From the NCBI GenBank assembly GCA_041747755.1, contig JBGTEN010000302.1, positions 1-19,933 of the forward strand: a stretch of DNA of 19,933 bases, given 5' to 3'. The DNA is from Aurantibrevibacter sp041747755. GTDB taxonomy: Bacteria > Bacteroidota > Bacteroidia > Flavobacteriales > Flavobacteriaceae. The position numbers and the translations under genes are program-made. Positions 7,415 through 13,548 of this stretch are shown piece after piece. The notes beneath the pieces were generated by a model. That model worked only from the letters and a program-made list of their open reading frames with translations, did no database searches and was not told where the DNA came from. Every line of letters begins with the position of its first letter. Positions within the stretch are counted from its first letter, which is position 1.

Positions 7415-7806
7415 AGCGTCTAGGTTAGGTATTCCAAAATACCATTTTTTTGCTTAACTCATTCAAAATGAGTAAATAATTAGCTTTGCATAGCTAGCCC
7501 ATCAATAAATTGCTTAATTGAATCCAGAAGAATGGATAGGAATCATAATTTAAGATGAAAAGTGGGGTAATCCTTTTGATTAGCAATATAAAATTCAGAA
7601 ACAGCCATTTCTTAGTTGTTTTAACATTTGAATTTATGGCTCTATGAAGTAAATAAAATCCTTAGGTTAAATGGATACAACTACATGTCTGCCGTAGAAC
7701 ATAATATCCAAAATATCAACCCCCGGCTTCTACGCTAATTATTTCATCAATTGGGTCAAATGAATGCCTGGAACAATGTTTATTTTAGTGGAATATAAGA
7801 AAGAAA
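7415..7806. other. Divergent intergenic region
   Basis: 392 bp between the TPR-LuxR gene (minus) and the small membrane protein gene (plus). It contains the palindrome at 7457-7473, described separately, a TAGCT/AGCTA pair near 7481-7496, and weak promoter-like TATTTTAG at 7781-7788 (one mismatch to TAnnTTTG) just before the plus-strand gene. A 30-codon open frame from ATG 7555 looks fortuitous. Confidence 0.5.
7457..7473. promoter_or_regulatory. Operator-like palindrome upstream of the TPR-LuxR gene
   Basis: ACTCATT-CAA-AATGAGT is a perfect 7-bp inverted repeat with a 3-bp centre, 43-59 bp upstream of the start at 7414. Its size and position suit a dimeric regulator, perhaps autoregulation. 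No consensus -7 box could be placed nearby. Confidence 0.35.
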
Positions 7807-8040
7807 ATGGCAACAGAAACAAGAAAACCCGACATCCACGAAGGAGATGAAAAGGAAATGGATAAAAACACCGAATTTGTAAAAGAGGAAAATCAGAAGA
7901 CCAGGAATTATATTTTTCAAAAAAACACAATCACCAAAACCGGCTTTTGGATTATTATAGGCTTTTTGATTCTCTTAGTACTAGGTTTGGTTATATCCGG
8001 CGTATTTTTTGAAGCACCTGATACCAACCCTTTTCCATAA
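7807..8040 (+). CDS. Small single-pass membrane protein, unknown function
   Basis: 77 residues. A charged, hydrophilic N-terminal part (residues 1-45, rich in Glu, Lys and Asn) precedes one strong membrane helix (about 46-68, GFWIIIGFLILLVLGLVISG) and a short tail FFEAPDTNPFP. ATG at 7807 follows an A/G-rich stretch (ATAAGAAAGAAA) typical of Bacteroidota starts. It is flanked by genes on the other strand and stands alone. Codon use looks coding and the helix is well formed, so I think it is real, but I recognise no family. Confidence 0.6.
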   Translation: MATETRKPDIHEGDEKEMDKNTEFVKEENQKTRNYIFQKNTITKTGFWIIIGFLILLVLGLVISGVFFEAPDTNPFP

Positions 8041-8255
8041 ATGAAGTTTCTAGGTTTGAAGCTGTTTGTTATGCTTGCGACCTCAACTTATGGGAGTAAA
8101 ACTATGGTATAAGGATAATGTTAATAAAGCTGAAGTTTATTCCCAAGTTTAAGTTCGGTATTGCAATTATGGCTCTTCTTGCCCTATAATTCTACTGCTA
8201 TATCCATTCCACTGTGTCTTTAATTTAACTGAAAAAGTATTGTACACTGTACACT
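8041..8255. other. Intergenic region with a short signal-peptide-like frame and a TGTACA pair
   Basis: Directly after the stop of the small membrane protein, ATG 8041 opens a 23-codon frame beginning MKFLGLKLFVMLATSTYG, which looks like the start of an exported protein and stops at 8110-8112. At 8241-8253, just after the stop of the DUF2214 gene, two TGTACA palindromes are separated by a single C. No clear terminator for either gene. Confidence 0.4.
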
Positions 8256-8705
8256 TTAGGACCAAATGCCACGCGCCATGGCAACTGCAAAAAGCAGAAT
8301 TACTGAAAGTAAGCCCAATTGAATGTGGCTTAAGGTGGCAAAAAGCCCGGCTTTGGAAAGATCTATTGGTTGCTGTTTTTTCAGTTTAATACGCCATTGA
8401 ACAAGCGTTATCATCGGTTTTATTTCTAAAAGAAACACAGCGCCAAACAAGATCATTTTTACAATAAAGGCAGTACTTTGCAGGTAATATTCCGTTCCTT
8501 TTTCAACTCCGCCAAAAGCACGCCACAATCCGGATATAAGCCATAAAAAGGCAGCAAGCCCCCAGATATTATCGGCTCTAAAAACTTCTGATAAGTCGGC
8601 TGTTTGTTTTACTTTTTTTAAGGCATTTGCTCGGGTCCATATGGAGTAAAATCCTAAAGCTAAAGCCAGTAGGTGACTATACGCTAAGATAATATTAAGG
8701 CTCAT
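8256..8705 (-). CDS. DUF2214 family membrane protein
   Basis: 149 residues with four hydrophobic helices. Family blocks are visible: HLLALALGFYSIWTRANALK at the N-terminus, then VFRADNIWGLAAFLWLISGL, WRAFGGVEKGTEYYLQS, KMILFGAVFLLEIKPMITLV, and the last helix LGLLSVILLFAVAMARGIW. These match DUF2214 as I know it, a family of inner-membrane proteins of unknown function. The length is normal. It is the last gene of the apparent operon running from 10688 downward, 58 nt after the 30-residue Cys-rich ORF. Confidence 0.85.
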   Translation of the reverse strand: MSLNIILAYSHLLALALGFYSIWTRANALKKVKQTADLSEVFRADNIWGLAAFLWLISGLWRAFGGVEKGTEYYLQSTAFIVKMILFGAVFLLEIKPMITLVQWRIKLKKQQPIDLSKAGLFATLSHIQLGLLSVILLFAVAMARGIWS

Positions 8706-8763
8706 AAGGTTAAATGTAAAAACTAAAATTAATAAATCGATTTTATTTTTTTCTCCTTTAGGA

Positions 8764-8856
8764 CTAATTCCTGGCGATGTTTTCTTTGTTTACCGAGTCC
8801 TGATTAAAACAGCCTTTGCCGCAATAGCCATCAAAACAGCCACAAATCCTGTACAT
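8764..8856 (-). CDS. Cysteine-rich 30-residue ORF
   Basis: The frame is ATG at 8856 to TAG at 8764. The peptide starts MYRI, carries the core CGCFDGYCGKGC (pattern CxCx4Cx3C) and ends in a charged tail SVNKENIARN. It starts 16 nt after the stop of the YdeI-like gene and ends 58 nt before the DUF2214 start. It thus fills what would otherwise be a 167-nt hole in an operon of closely packed genes. The start is preceded by the A-rich ACAGATAAAA. Codons GGCTGTTTT (Gly-Cys-Phe) occur twice and account for a 9-bp direct repeat. Four Cys in 12 residues suggest metal or cluster binding or disulfides, but this is inference. I know no named family for it. Confidence 0.45.
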   Translation of the reverse strand: MYRICGCFDGYCGKGCFNQDSVNKENIARN

Positions 8857-8872
8857 TTTTATCTGTATTACA

Positions 8873-9367
8873 TCACTTTAAAATTACTTTTGGGGAGGTT
8901 ATTCCCAATTTTAATTTTGCGGCAATTTTTAATGCTCTTTCTATTCGCTTCTCGCTGGACTTTACCTGTGTTATCAAATAGATTAGTCCGCGCTGATTTC
9001 CTTCTGTTAAGCTATAAAATAGGGTTTTGGCCTCGGGGTCTGTATGTAAAACTTCTTCTAATTCTTCCGGCATTTCAAATTGATACTCAGAATGGTCTTC
9101 AGAGAAGGTTGCCGTAACTTTTGAGCCTTCCTGAATTTTTAGTTTTTTACAAAGGGAAGAACCAATATTGACAAAATGCCCGCCTTCTTTTTTGGGTAGT
9201 ATAGCGCAATGAAATTCAACTTCGTTATTCAGTCGGCAGAGGACTCTTTTAGTATTATTTTTTGTTAAGTCTGAAACCAACTGTTTATCTAGTAGTATAT
9301 AATGCATTCCACTGTCAAACTTCTTAAGTATGAATACATTTCCCCTAACAGTGAATTTTGAAGCCAT
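8873..9367 (-). CDS. DUF1905 and YdeI/OmpD-associated domain protein
   Basis: 164 residues. Residues 1-90 form a DUF1905-like small beta domain (YILLDKQLVSDL, then a GGHFVNIG turn and KLKIQEGSKVTATF). The C-terminal part is the YdeI/OmdA-type helix pair: EELEEVLHTDPEAKTLFYSLTEG followed by YLITQVKSSEKRIERALKIA. Likely cytoplasmic, function unknown. The gene begins 8 nt after the stop of the sterol desaturase gene, so it is in the same operon. Another protein in this window (16476-17117) carries the same type of C-terminal segment, the only such pair seen here. Confidence 0.8.
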   Translation of the reverse strand: MASKFTVRGNVFILKKFDSGMHYILLDKQLVSDLTKNNTKRVLCRLNNEVEFHCAILPKKEGGHFVNIGSSLCKKLKIQEGSKVTATFSEDHSEYQFEMPEELEEVLHTDPEAKTLFYSLTEGNQRGLIYLITQVKSSEKRIERALKIAAKLKLGITSPKVILK

Positions 9368-9375
9368 CTTTTCAA

Positions 9376-10224
9376 TCAGGTACCGGTTTTTTGTTCTGTT
9401 TCGGCTTCTACTTTATCATCAGCAGTAATGCGTTTAATAGTAAGAAACGGACTTTTAATTAAATACAGGAACGATTGTTTATCTTCCTCTTCAAATTCTA
9501 CTAAGCCAAATTTCATCTGTTCAAGGGGCATCTTTTTAAAAGTCCCAAATAGGCGGTCCCACAAAATAAATATGTCGGCATAATTTGAATCTGTATAAAA
9601 TTGATCTTGCTGATGGTGGACTCTATGATGGTCAGGCATTACAAAAACCAATCCAAGGGTAGTATTCAACCATTTGGGGTAGTTGAGATTTGCGTGTTCA
9701 AAAAAGAAGAAGAGGTATAAAACGAAATAATACAAAGCCAAAGCAAGAACATCGGTCCCAAATAGGGCGGCAGTAATTATGTTTCCAATTCCAAATACAA
9801 GTATTAGTTCTACCGGATGAAATCGAAATACGGTGGAAGAATCCATAGTGGTGTCGCTATGATGCACCCTATGAAACCTCCAAAGCAAAGGAATAGCGTG
9901 AGTGGCTCTATGTATCCAATAAGCTGTAACATCATAAAAAGCAATTGAGATAACTAATTTTATCCAAAAGGGTAGTTCCACCAAATACAGGAGTCCGATA
10001 TGATTCGTATTTAGCCAGTCAATTGAAAAAACTTGAAAAGTCACAAAGAAAACATTGAGTACAATTAGTACAATTTGAAATAGTAAATTTTGAAAAAGAT
10101 GAGGTATCCGCCTCTTAAAAGGAAAGGGCGATTTTACAAGCTGCTCTAAAGAAAAGAAGATGGCGATTAGTCCGATAATGATATAATTCGGATTAATTTC
10201 TAACAGCTTGTTGAGTGCATCCAT
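9376..10224 (-). CDS. Sterol desaturase/fatty acid hydroxylase family di-iron membrane enzyme
   Basis: 282 residues. Membrane helices lie near 12-30, 48-68, 83-100 and 145-175. The histidine clusters that bind two irons are complete: HRATH (105-109), HRVHH (118-122), and HHRVHH (199-204), with an extra FEHAN (H177). Members add oxygen to, or desaturate, lipid carbon chains using O2; the substrate cannot be told from sequence. The start ATG overlaps the 3' arm of a small inverted repeat (10223-10249). The SRPBCC gene is 29 nt upstream and the DUF1905/YdeI gene 8 nt downstream, so the three are probably one transcript. An O2-using enzyme downstream of an FNR-like site is suggestive. Confidence 0.88.
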   Translation of the reverse strand: MDALNKLLEINPNYIIIGLIAIFFSLEQLVKSPFPFKRRIPHLFQNLLFQIVLIVLNVFFVTFQVFSIDWLNTNHIGLLYLVELPFWIKLVISIAFYDVTAYWIHRATHAIPLLWRFHRVHHSDTTMDSSTVFRFHPVELILVFGIGNIITAALFGTDVLALALYYFVLYLFFFFEHANLNYPKWLNTTLGLVFVMPDHHRVHHQQDQFYTDSNYADIFILWDRLFGTFKKMPLEQMKFGLVEFEEEDKQSFLYLIKSPFLTIKRITADDKVEAETEQKTGT

Positions 10225-10249
10225 GGTTTAAATATATTAAATAAACCAT
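10223..10249 (-). repeat. Inverted repeat covering the start codon of the sterol desaturase gene
   Basis: ATGGTTTA (10223-10230) and TAAACCAT (10242-10249) are perfect 8-bp arms with an 11-nt A/T loop. In the mRNA the 3' arm contains the first bases of the ATG. The stem is weak (two G-C pairs) but placed to tune translation or coupling from the SRPBCC gene upstream. Confidence 0.5.
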
Positions 10250-10253
10250 TAGG

Positions 10254-10688
10254 TTACTTTTCGCTTTCTATTTTTAATAATTCAAGCCAGTTTTGCATCC
10301 CTTTTTCAAGATTTGTATTGAAATTTTTTTTGAAAAGTTGTGCTAAAAAGCCTTCCATACTTTCATCTACCTGCACTGTAGTTTTTCCTTCGATCTCGGT
10401 GAGCAACCAATTATGCACTGCAAATAATCCCAAAGTTTTTCCTGTCCAGCCAAAGTTTTGAAAAGGTTCAACTGTATGAAGGGTTGAATTAATTTTTGTG
10501 CCACCGGTTTTCCAACTAAAGGTGGTACCTGGTTTTAGCGCACCATGTAATTTAGGATTGCTGATATCAGTTTGCCAATCAGCCCAATTTGGAATGTTGG
10601 TTAATACTGTCCAAACTTTTTCGCTATCTGCATTGATAGTGATGGACTTACTGCATTTTACGGGTGCGTTGAAATTGATTTTTTTCAT
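10254..10688 (-). CDS. SRPBCC family protein
   Basis: 144 residues, START/Bet v1-like fold of the polyketide-cyclase type. Typical blocks: the N-terminal strand KSITINADSEKVWTVLTNI, then WADWQTDISNPKLHG, GTTFSWKTGG, HTVEPFQNFGWTGKTLGLF, and a C-terminal helix FNTNLEKGMQNWLELLKI. Such proteins bind hydrophobic ligands in a central cavity, which would suit a lipid-modifying partner encoded by the next gene; that link is inference. It is the first gene of the apparent operon. Upstream it has a 12-bp inverted repeat ending 5 nt before the ATG and a perfect FNR-type palindrome. Confidence 0.85.
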   Translation of the reverse strand: MKKINFNAPVKCSKSITINADSEKVWTVLTNIPNWADWQTDISNPKLHGALKPGTTFSWKTGGTKINSTLHTVEPFQNFGWTGKTLGLFAVHNWLLTEIEGKTTVQVDESMEGFLAQLFKKNFNTNLEKGMQNWLELLKIESEK

Positions 10689-10693
10689 GGTAA

Positions 10694-10751
10694 TTGATTT
10701 TGCGAAAACTGTTGTTTTTAATTAACACTACAAAGGTCATCGCAAAATCAA
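10694..10751 (-). repeat. 12-bp perfect inverted repeat next to the SRPBCC start codon
   Basis: TTGATTTTGCGA (10694-10705) and TCGCAAAATCAA (10740-10751) are exact complements with a 34-bp spacer. The arm nearer the gene ends 5 nt before the ATG at 10688. If transcribed, the stem would bury the ribosome binding region. If not, the arms, each with an outer TTGA/TCAA, may be regulator half-sites. Confidence 0.6.
10731..10738 (-). promoter_or_regulatory. Candidate -7 box for the SRPBCC-desaturase operon
   Basis: The minus strand reads GACCTTTG, seven of eight to TAnnTTTG counting free positions as matched. It would start transcription near 10727 and place the FNR-type palindrome at about -41. 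An alternative -7-like TAGGTTTT is at 10782-10789, upstream of the palindrome. The two predict opposite roles for the site. Confidence 0.35.
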
Positions 10752-10760
10752 GCCATGCTC

Positions 10761-10774
10761 TTGATAAAAATCAA
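10761..10774. promoter_or_regulatory. Perfect FNR-type palindrome TTGAT-N4-ATCAA
   Basis: The sequence TTGATAAAAATCAA matches the FNR consensus at every defined base and the palindrome extends by a further pair on each side (TCTTGAT / ATCAAGA, 10759-10776). It lies 73-86 bp upstream of the SRPBCC start and 50 bp after the end of a Crp/Fnr-family gene whose recognition helix has the ExxSR signature. I saw no second perfect copy upstream of other genes here. Confidence 0.6.
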
Positions 10775-10823
10775 GAAATTCAAAACCTATAAAAAACTCC
10801 AGTAAAAATAATTTGATTTGAGT

Positions 10824-11393
10824 CTAACCGGACGCTTTTTTTCTTAGTCTACTCAAAGTTTCAGGTGTCATACCCAACATGGAGGCCAGATATTGTAATG
10901 GTACCTGATTAAATAATGCTGCATTAAAATTGAAGAGTTGGTGATATCGCTCTTCGGCCGACTTCGAAAGGTGTTGAATAATTCTATCTTCTAAAACGGT
11001 GAAACATTTTGCTATGAAAAGTTTCTCCAATTCAGGCCAACGTGGAAGTACTTGTCCAATATTTTGGTAATCCTTTCGGTCAATGACGTACAATTCGCAT
11101 TCAGTTAAAGCCTGTATATTCCAGCGTGCCGGAAGCTGAAAAATAAAACCGGATAAGTCCACAGCAAAATATCCTTTTGTAGAAATCCATTTTGTTACTT
11201 CCTTGTTATCAATATGCACAAACTCTCTAAGTATCCCCATTTGAACAAAACCAAGTCTGTCGGCATGGTGGCCGGTTTTAAGAAAGAAATCGCCCTTTTT
11301 TAAGGTAACTACCCTAAATAATGAACTGATTTTAGCTACATCTTCCTTAGTAACGCCAAAGTTGGTATGGATATAGTTTTCAAGTTCTGTCAT
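10824..11393 (-). CDS. Crp/Fnr family transcriptional regulator with FNR-like recognition helix
   Basis: 189 residues. The cyclic-nucleotide-binding-like beta barrel (about 25-115) is followed by a dimer helix and a C-terminal HTH. The HTH reads QYLASMLGMTPETLSRLRKK. The ETLSR segment matches the ExxSR pattern by which FNR contacts TTGAT. The N-terminal cysteine cluster of FNR is absent, so it is not an Fe-S oxygen sensor of that type, and the cyclic-nucleotide phosphate pocket motif is not evident. The ligand is unknown. It starts 21 nt after the AraC-like gene and is probably co-transcribed with it. The FNR-type palindrome at 10761-10774 lies just downstream. Confidence 0.85.
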   Translation of the reverse strand: MTELENYIHTNFGVTKEDVAKISSLFRVVTLKKGDFFLKTGHHADRLGFVQMGILREFVHIDNKEVTKWISTKGYFAVDLSGFIFQLPARWNIQALTECELYVIDRKDYQNIGQVLPRWPELEKLFIAKCFTVLEDRIIQHLSKSAEERYHQLFNFNAALFNQVPLQYLASMLGMTPETLSRLRKKASG

Positions 11394-11414
11394 TGCCTCT
11401 AGTTTCTTGTATAC

Positions 11415-11972
11415 CTAAATATTTTGAATGGTTATCCTTCTTTTTTCCTTTAAAGCTTTAAAATGAGAGGGGGTTAACCCGGTTGCTTTTTTAAACTGTG
11501 CGGACAAATGTGCAACACTGCTATAATTTAATTTATGTGCAATTTCGGACAAAGTATCTTCTCCAAAAATGATTGACTCTTTTATTCTTTCAATTTTTAA
11601 TGCGATAATATACTGTTCAATGGTTGTAGCCTCCACTTCAGAAAAGAAGTTTGCCAAGTAGGTATAACTATGGTTTAATTCTTGACTTAACAAAGCGGAA
11701 AACTTCATATTTGGTCTTTTGTCTGTCGAAACATAATCAATCATAACTTTTCGGATTTTCTCAATAAGCACTCCCTGCTTTTTTTCTAACAACTCCATCC
11801 CTGCCATTTTAATTTTACTATTTAGTTTCTTTTTATCATCATCAGAAATATCTTCCTTAGTTTCTATTTCTCCTAAATCAACTTTGACCAAGGATATGCC
11901 CAGTTCATTTAAAGTATCCTTAACAAAAATTTTGCAGCTTTCACAAGCCATATTTTTTACATAGATTTTCAT
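11415..11972 (-). CDS. AraC-family regulator fused to an HMA-like CxxC domain
   Basis: 185 residues. The first 65 residues resemble a heavy-metal-associated/ferredoxin-like fold: YVKNMACESCKIFVKDTLNE with C10 and C13 in the MxCxxC loop, then LVKVDLGEI and KMAGMELLE as later strand and helix. Residues about 70-180 are an AraC DNA-binding domain with two HTHs (LSQELNHSYTYLANFF, and LSEIAHKLNYSSVAHLSAQF followed by FKKATGLTPSHFK). No cupin or other usual AraC sensor domain is present. A small N-terminal CxxC module with AraC HTH is, to my knowledge, a recurrent Bacteroidota arrangement; metal sensing is inferred only from the motif. The Crp/Fnr-type gene follows by 21 nt. Confidence 0.82.
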   Translation of the reverse strand: MKIYVKNMACESCKIFVKDTLNELGISLVKVDLGEIETKEDISDDDKKKLNSKIKMAGMELLEKKQGVLIEKIRKVMIDYVSTDKRPNMKFSALLSQELNHSYTYLANFFSEVEATTIEQYIIALKIERIKESIIFGEDTLSEIAHKLNYSSVAHLSAQFKKATGLTPSHFKALKEKRRITIQNI

Positions 11973-12159
11973 AAGCTAATTTTTATTGTTTTTTCATTGG
12001 TTAGAGGAAACCCTTTTTCTGGCACGTGCGGATAAACTTATTCAAATTATATACGCAAGGAATGCTCAAAAAGGTTATCCTCAATGCATAAACAAATTCT
12101 TTTAAATAGTTAATGGACAATCGGTTGAACAGGCACAGAAATAATGGATCGGGTATAAC

Positions 12160-12188
12160 TCCCGGAAATACTAATTAACATTCCGGGA
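12160..12188. repeat. 8-bp GC-rich inverted repeat after the 4-TM protein gene
   Basis: TCCCGGAA (12160-12167) and TTCCGGGA (12181-12188) are perfect arms with a 13-nt A/T spacer, starting 22 nt past the stop of the gene ending at 12211. There is no U-tract on either strand, so it is a weak terminator candidate or an mRNA-stabilising stem. The rest of the 11973-12210 gap shows no gene. Confidence 0.45.
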
Positions 12189-12210
12189 ACTAATGATGGG
12201 GCCTACTTAA

Positions 12211-12618
12211 TTATGTTTTATTAATTTTCCATAACAACAGCGCATTTGCTGCCGTTACAAATGCAAATGCTTTCTCAAACGTTGTTTCAGCGACAAGGTT
12301 GCCTATGGTGTTTAAGCAAAATAGGCTAAAGAAAATCCACAATAATATGGACAAAATTCTTTCTGTAAAAAAAGCTTTTACGAAATTTCCCTTTTGAAGA
12401 AGCACATAAATGAAAAAAGAACTGATAGCAATAGAAATTGATTCAAATGCAACCATTTCTTCATCGGTTTTTAACTTTCCGCCCCAGGTAATATTGTAAG
12501 GAATTATTTTAACTAAAATGAGCAAATGAAATAAGAGCGCAATGGCGGTTATTCCTATTAAGATTTTAATGTAAACTGATTTGTTGAAATTCAATAGTTC
12601 TTTATTTTGAAGGGCCAC
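12211..12618 (-). CDS. Small four-helix membrane protein, unknown function
   Basis: 135 residues by the GTG start at 12618; no ATG is available early in the frame, and a TTG at codon 9 is an alternative. Four hydrophobic helices: about 15-38 (IKILIGITAIALLFHLLILV), 55-75, 88-105 and 112-130. A polar loop after helix 1 reads ITWGGKLKTDEEMVAFESIS, and LNTIGNLVAETTFEKAF precedes the last helix. Similar small membrane proteins occur widely in Bacteroidota as I recall, but I know no function or domain name. Confidence 0.65.
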   Translation of the reverse strand: MALQNKELLNFNKSVYIKILIGITAIALLFHLLILVKIIPYNITWGGKLKTDEEMVAFESISIAISSFFIYVLLQKGNFVKAFFTERILSILLWIFFSLFCLNTIGNLVAETTFEKAFAFVTAANALLLWKINKT

Positions 12619-12723
12619 TAATTAAAACTAAAAGTAGAATAAAAAAACGATACTGGAGAATCGGTGGTGTAAGGAAGTTTACATAACATTGTATTGACGA
12701 GACTTTTAAACCTGCTAACTAAA

Positions 12724-12750
12724 AAAGTCGGAACAAGATGTCCCGACTTT
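12724..12750 (-). terminator. Intrinsic terminator after the DoxX-like gene
   Basis: AAAGTCGGAACA and TGTCCCGACTTT form a 12-bp stem with one A-C mismatch and an AGA loop. On the minus strand the stem runs into TTTTTTAGTT. It ends 18 nt past the stop of the gene at 12768 and is the clearest terminator in the window. Confidence 0.88.
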
Positions 12751-12767
12751 AAAGTAAACGCGCTTGG

Positions 12768-13184
12768 TTAACCGATAATACGATTGTCTTTCGCTACGAA
12801 TTTGGCAAATGCCATTAATGCCCCTGTAACCATTAGGTTTCTAAAAAAGTTTACCATTTCCAGTTCTTTTTCTCTTGCTAAATCAGCAGTCATATTTTCC
12901 ACATCTAATTCGTGACCCATAGCTCTTGGCAAATGAACCAAAATTGCCATTAAGATTACGTACAAAGCCATTAGCGCATAGGCTAATTTGTCGTATTTGC
13001 CAATAACGGCACTTACAATAAACAGCACAATGCAGAATAGTGTGAAGTAGTTCCAAAAGTATGGAAACGGAATATAGTCGGGCACAAAGGCAGCACCAAC
13101 TTCGGGTTTACCCAAGTGCAAGCCAACATAAAGCAAAAACGAAAGCGGAAAAATGTATTTCCCTAAATTTAAAATTTTGTCCAT
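12768..13184 (-). CDS. DoxX-like membrane protein
   Basis: 138 residues with four helices: about 8-25, 45-65, 68-88 and 113-130. The arrangement (YIFPLSFLLYVGLHLGKPE, FIVSAVIGKYDKLAYALMAL, LVHLPRAMGH, then NFFRNLMVTGALMAFAKF) fits the DoxX family of small quinone-associated or redox-linked membrane proteins; the last block is the most typical. Function in this setting is unknown. It starts 10 nt after the YCII gene and ends in a strong terminator, so the two form an operon tail. Confidence 0.75.
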   Translation of the reverse strand: MDKILNLGKYIFPLSFLLYVGLHLGKPEVGAAFVPDYIPFPYFWNYFTLFCIVLFIVSAVIGKYDKLAYALMALYVILMAILVHLPRAMGHELDVENMTADLAREKELEMVNFFRNLMVTGALMAFAKFVAKDNRIIG

Positions 13185-13194
13185 TGTGTGATTT

Positions 13195-13548
13195 TTAACT
13201 AGTTGGGAAAGGAATAAGTGGTCTGATTTCTACTGAGCTATTTGGATATTTAAGAATTGGGCAGGTCGCGCTCCATTCTTTCACTTCTTCCAAATTGTCG
13301 GATTTACAGATTAAAAAACCTGAAACTAACACGCTGTCAGATTCTTTGTGTGGGCCGGCTAAAATACCGTTGTTGTTTACGATGGTTGCATCATAACGCA
13401 CCGGTGCGGTATGTACCAATTTACCTTGCATGGCGATGTTTCCAATCCACGATTGCCACTTAGGCATATCTTCAGCCATATCCTGTGAAGTTGCCAAGTA
13501 GCCATTATCGGCACTTGCATTTCGAAATACTAATAAATATTCTGTCAT
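13195..13548 (-). CDS. YCII-related (YciI-like) domain protein
   Basis: 117 residues, small ferredoxin-like alpha/beta fold. Opening strand TEYLLVFRNAS, middle helix MPKWQSWIGNIAMQGKL, glycine turn GPHKESDSVLVSGFLI with the second main strand, then helix LEEVKEWSATCPIL and an end strand SVEIRPLIPF. These are the usual features of the YCII family, several of which act as small dimeric enzymes or accessory proteins; the role here is unknown. A second regulator gene of the Crp/Fnr type lies 92 nt upstream on the same strand, and the DoxX-like gene 10 nt downstream. Confidence 0.82.
   Translation of the reverse strand: MTEYLLVFRNASADNGYLATSQDMAEDMPKWQSWIGNIAMQGKLVHTAPVRYDATIVNNNGILAGPHKESDSVLVSGFLICKSDNLEEVKEWSATCPILKYPNSSVEIRPLIPFPTS

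Noticed and set aside
7739..7930. 63-codon minus-strand frame across the small membrane protein gene
   Set aside because: The plus-strand frame has a clean membrane helix and an A-rich start region; the minus frame looks like low-complexity antisense.
10824..11393. Calling this regulator FNR itself
   Set aside because: It shares the ExxSR helix but lacks the N-terminal cysteines that hold the Fe-S cluster of FNR.
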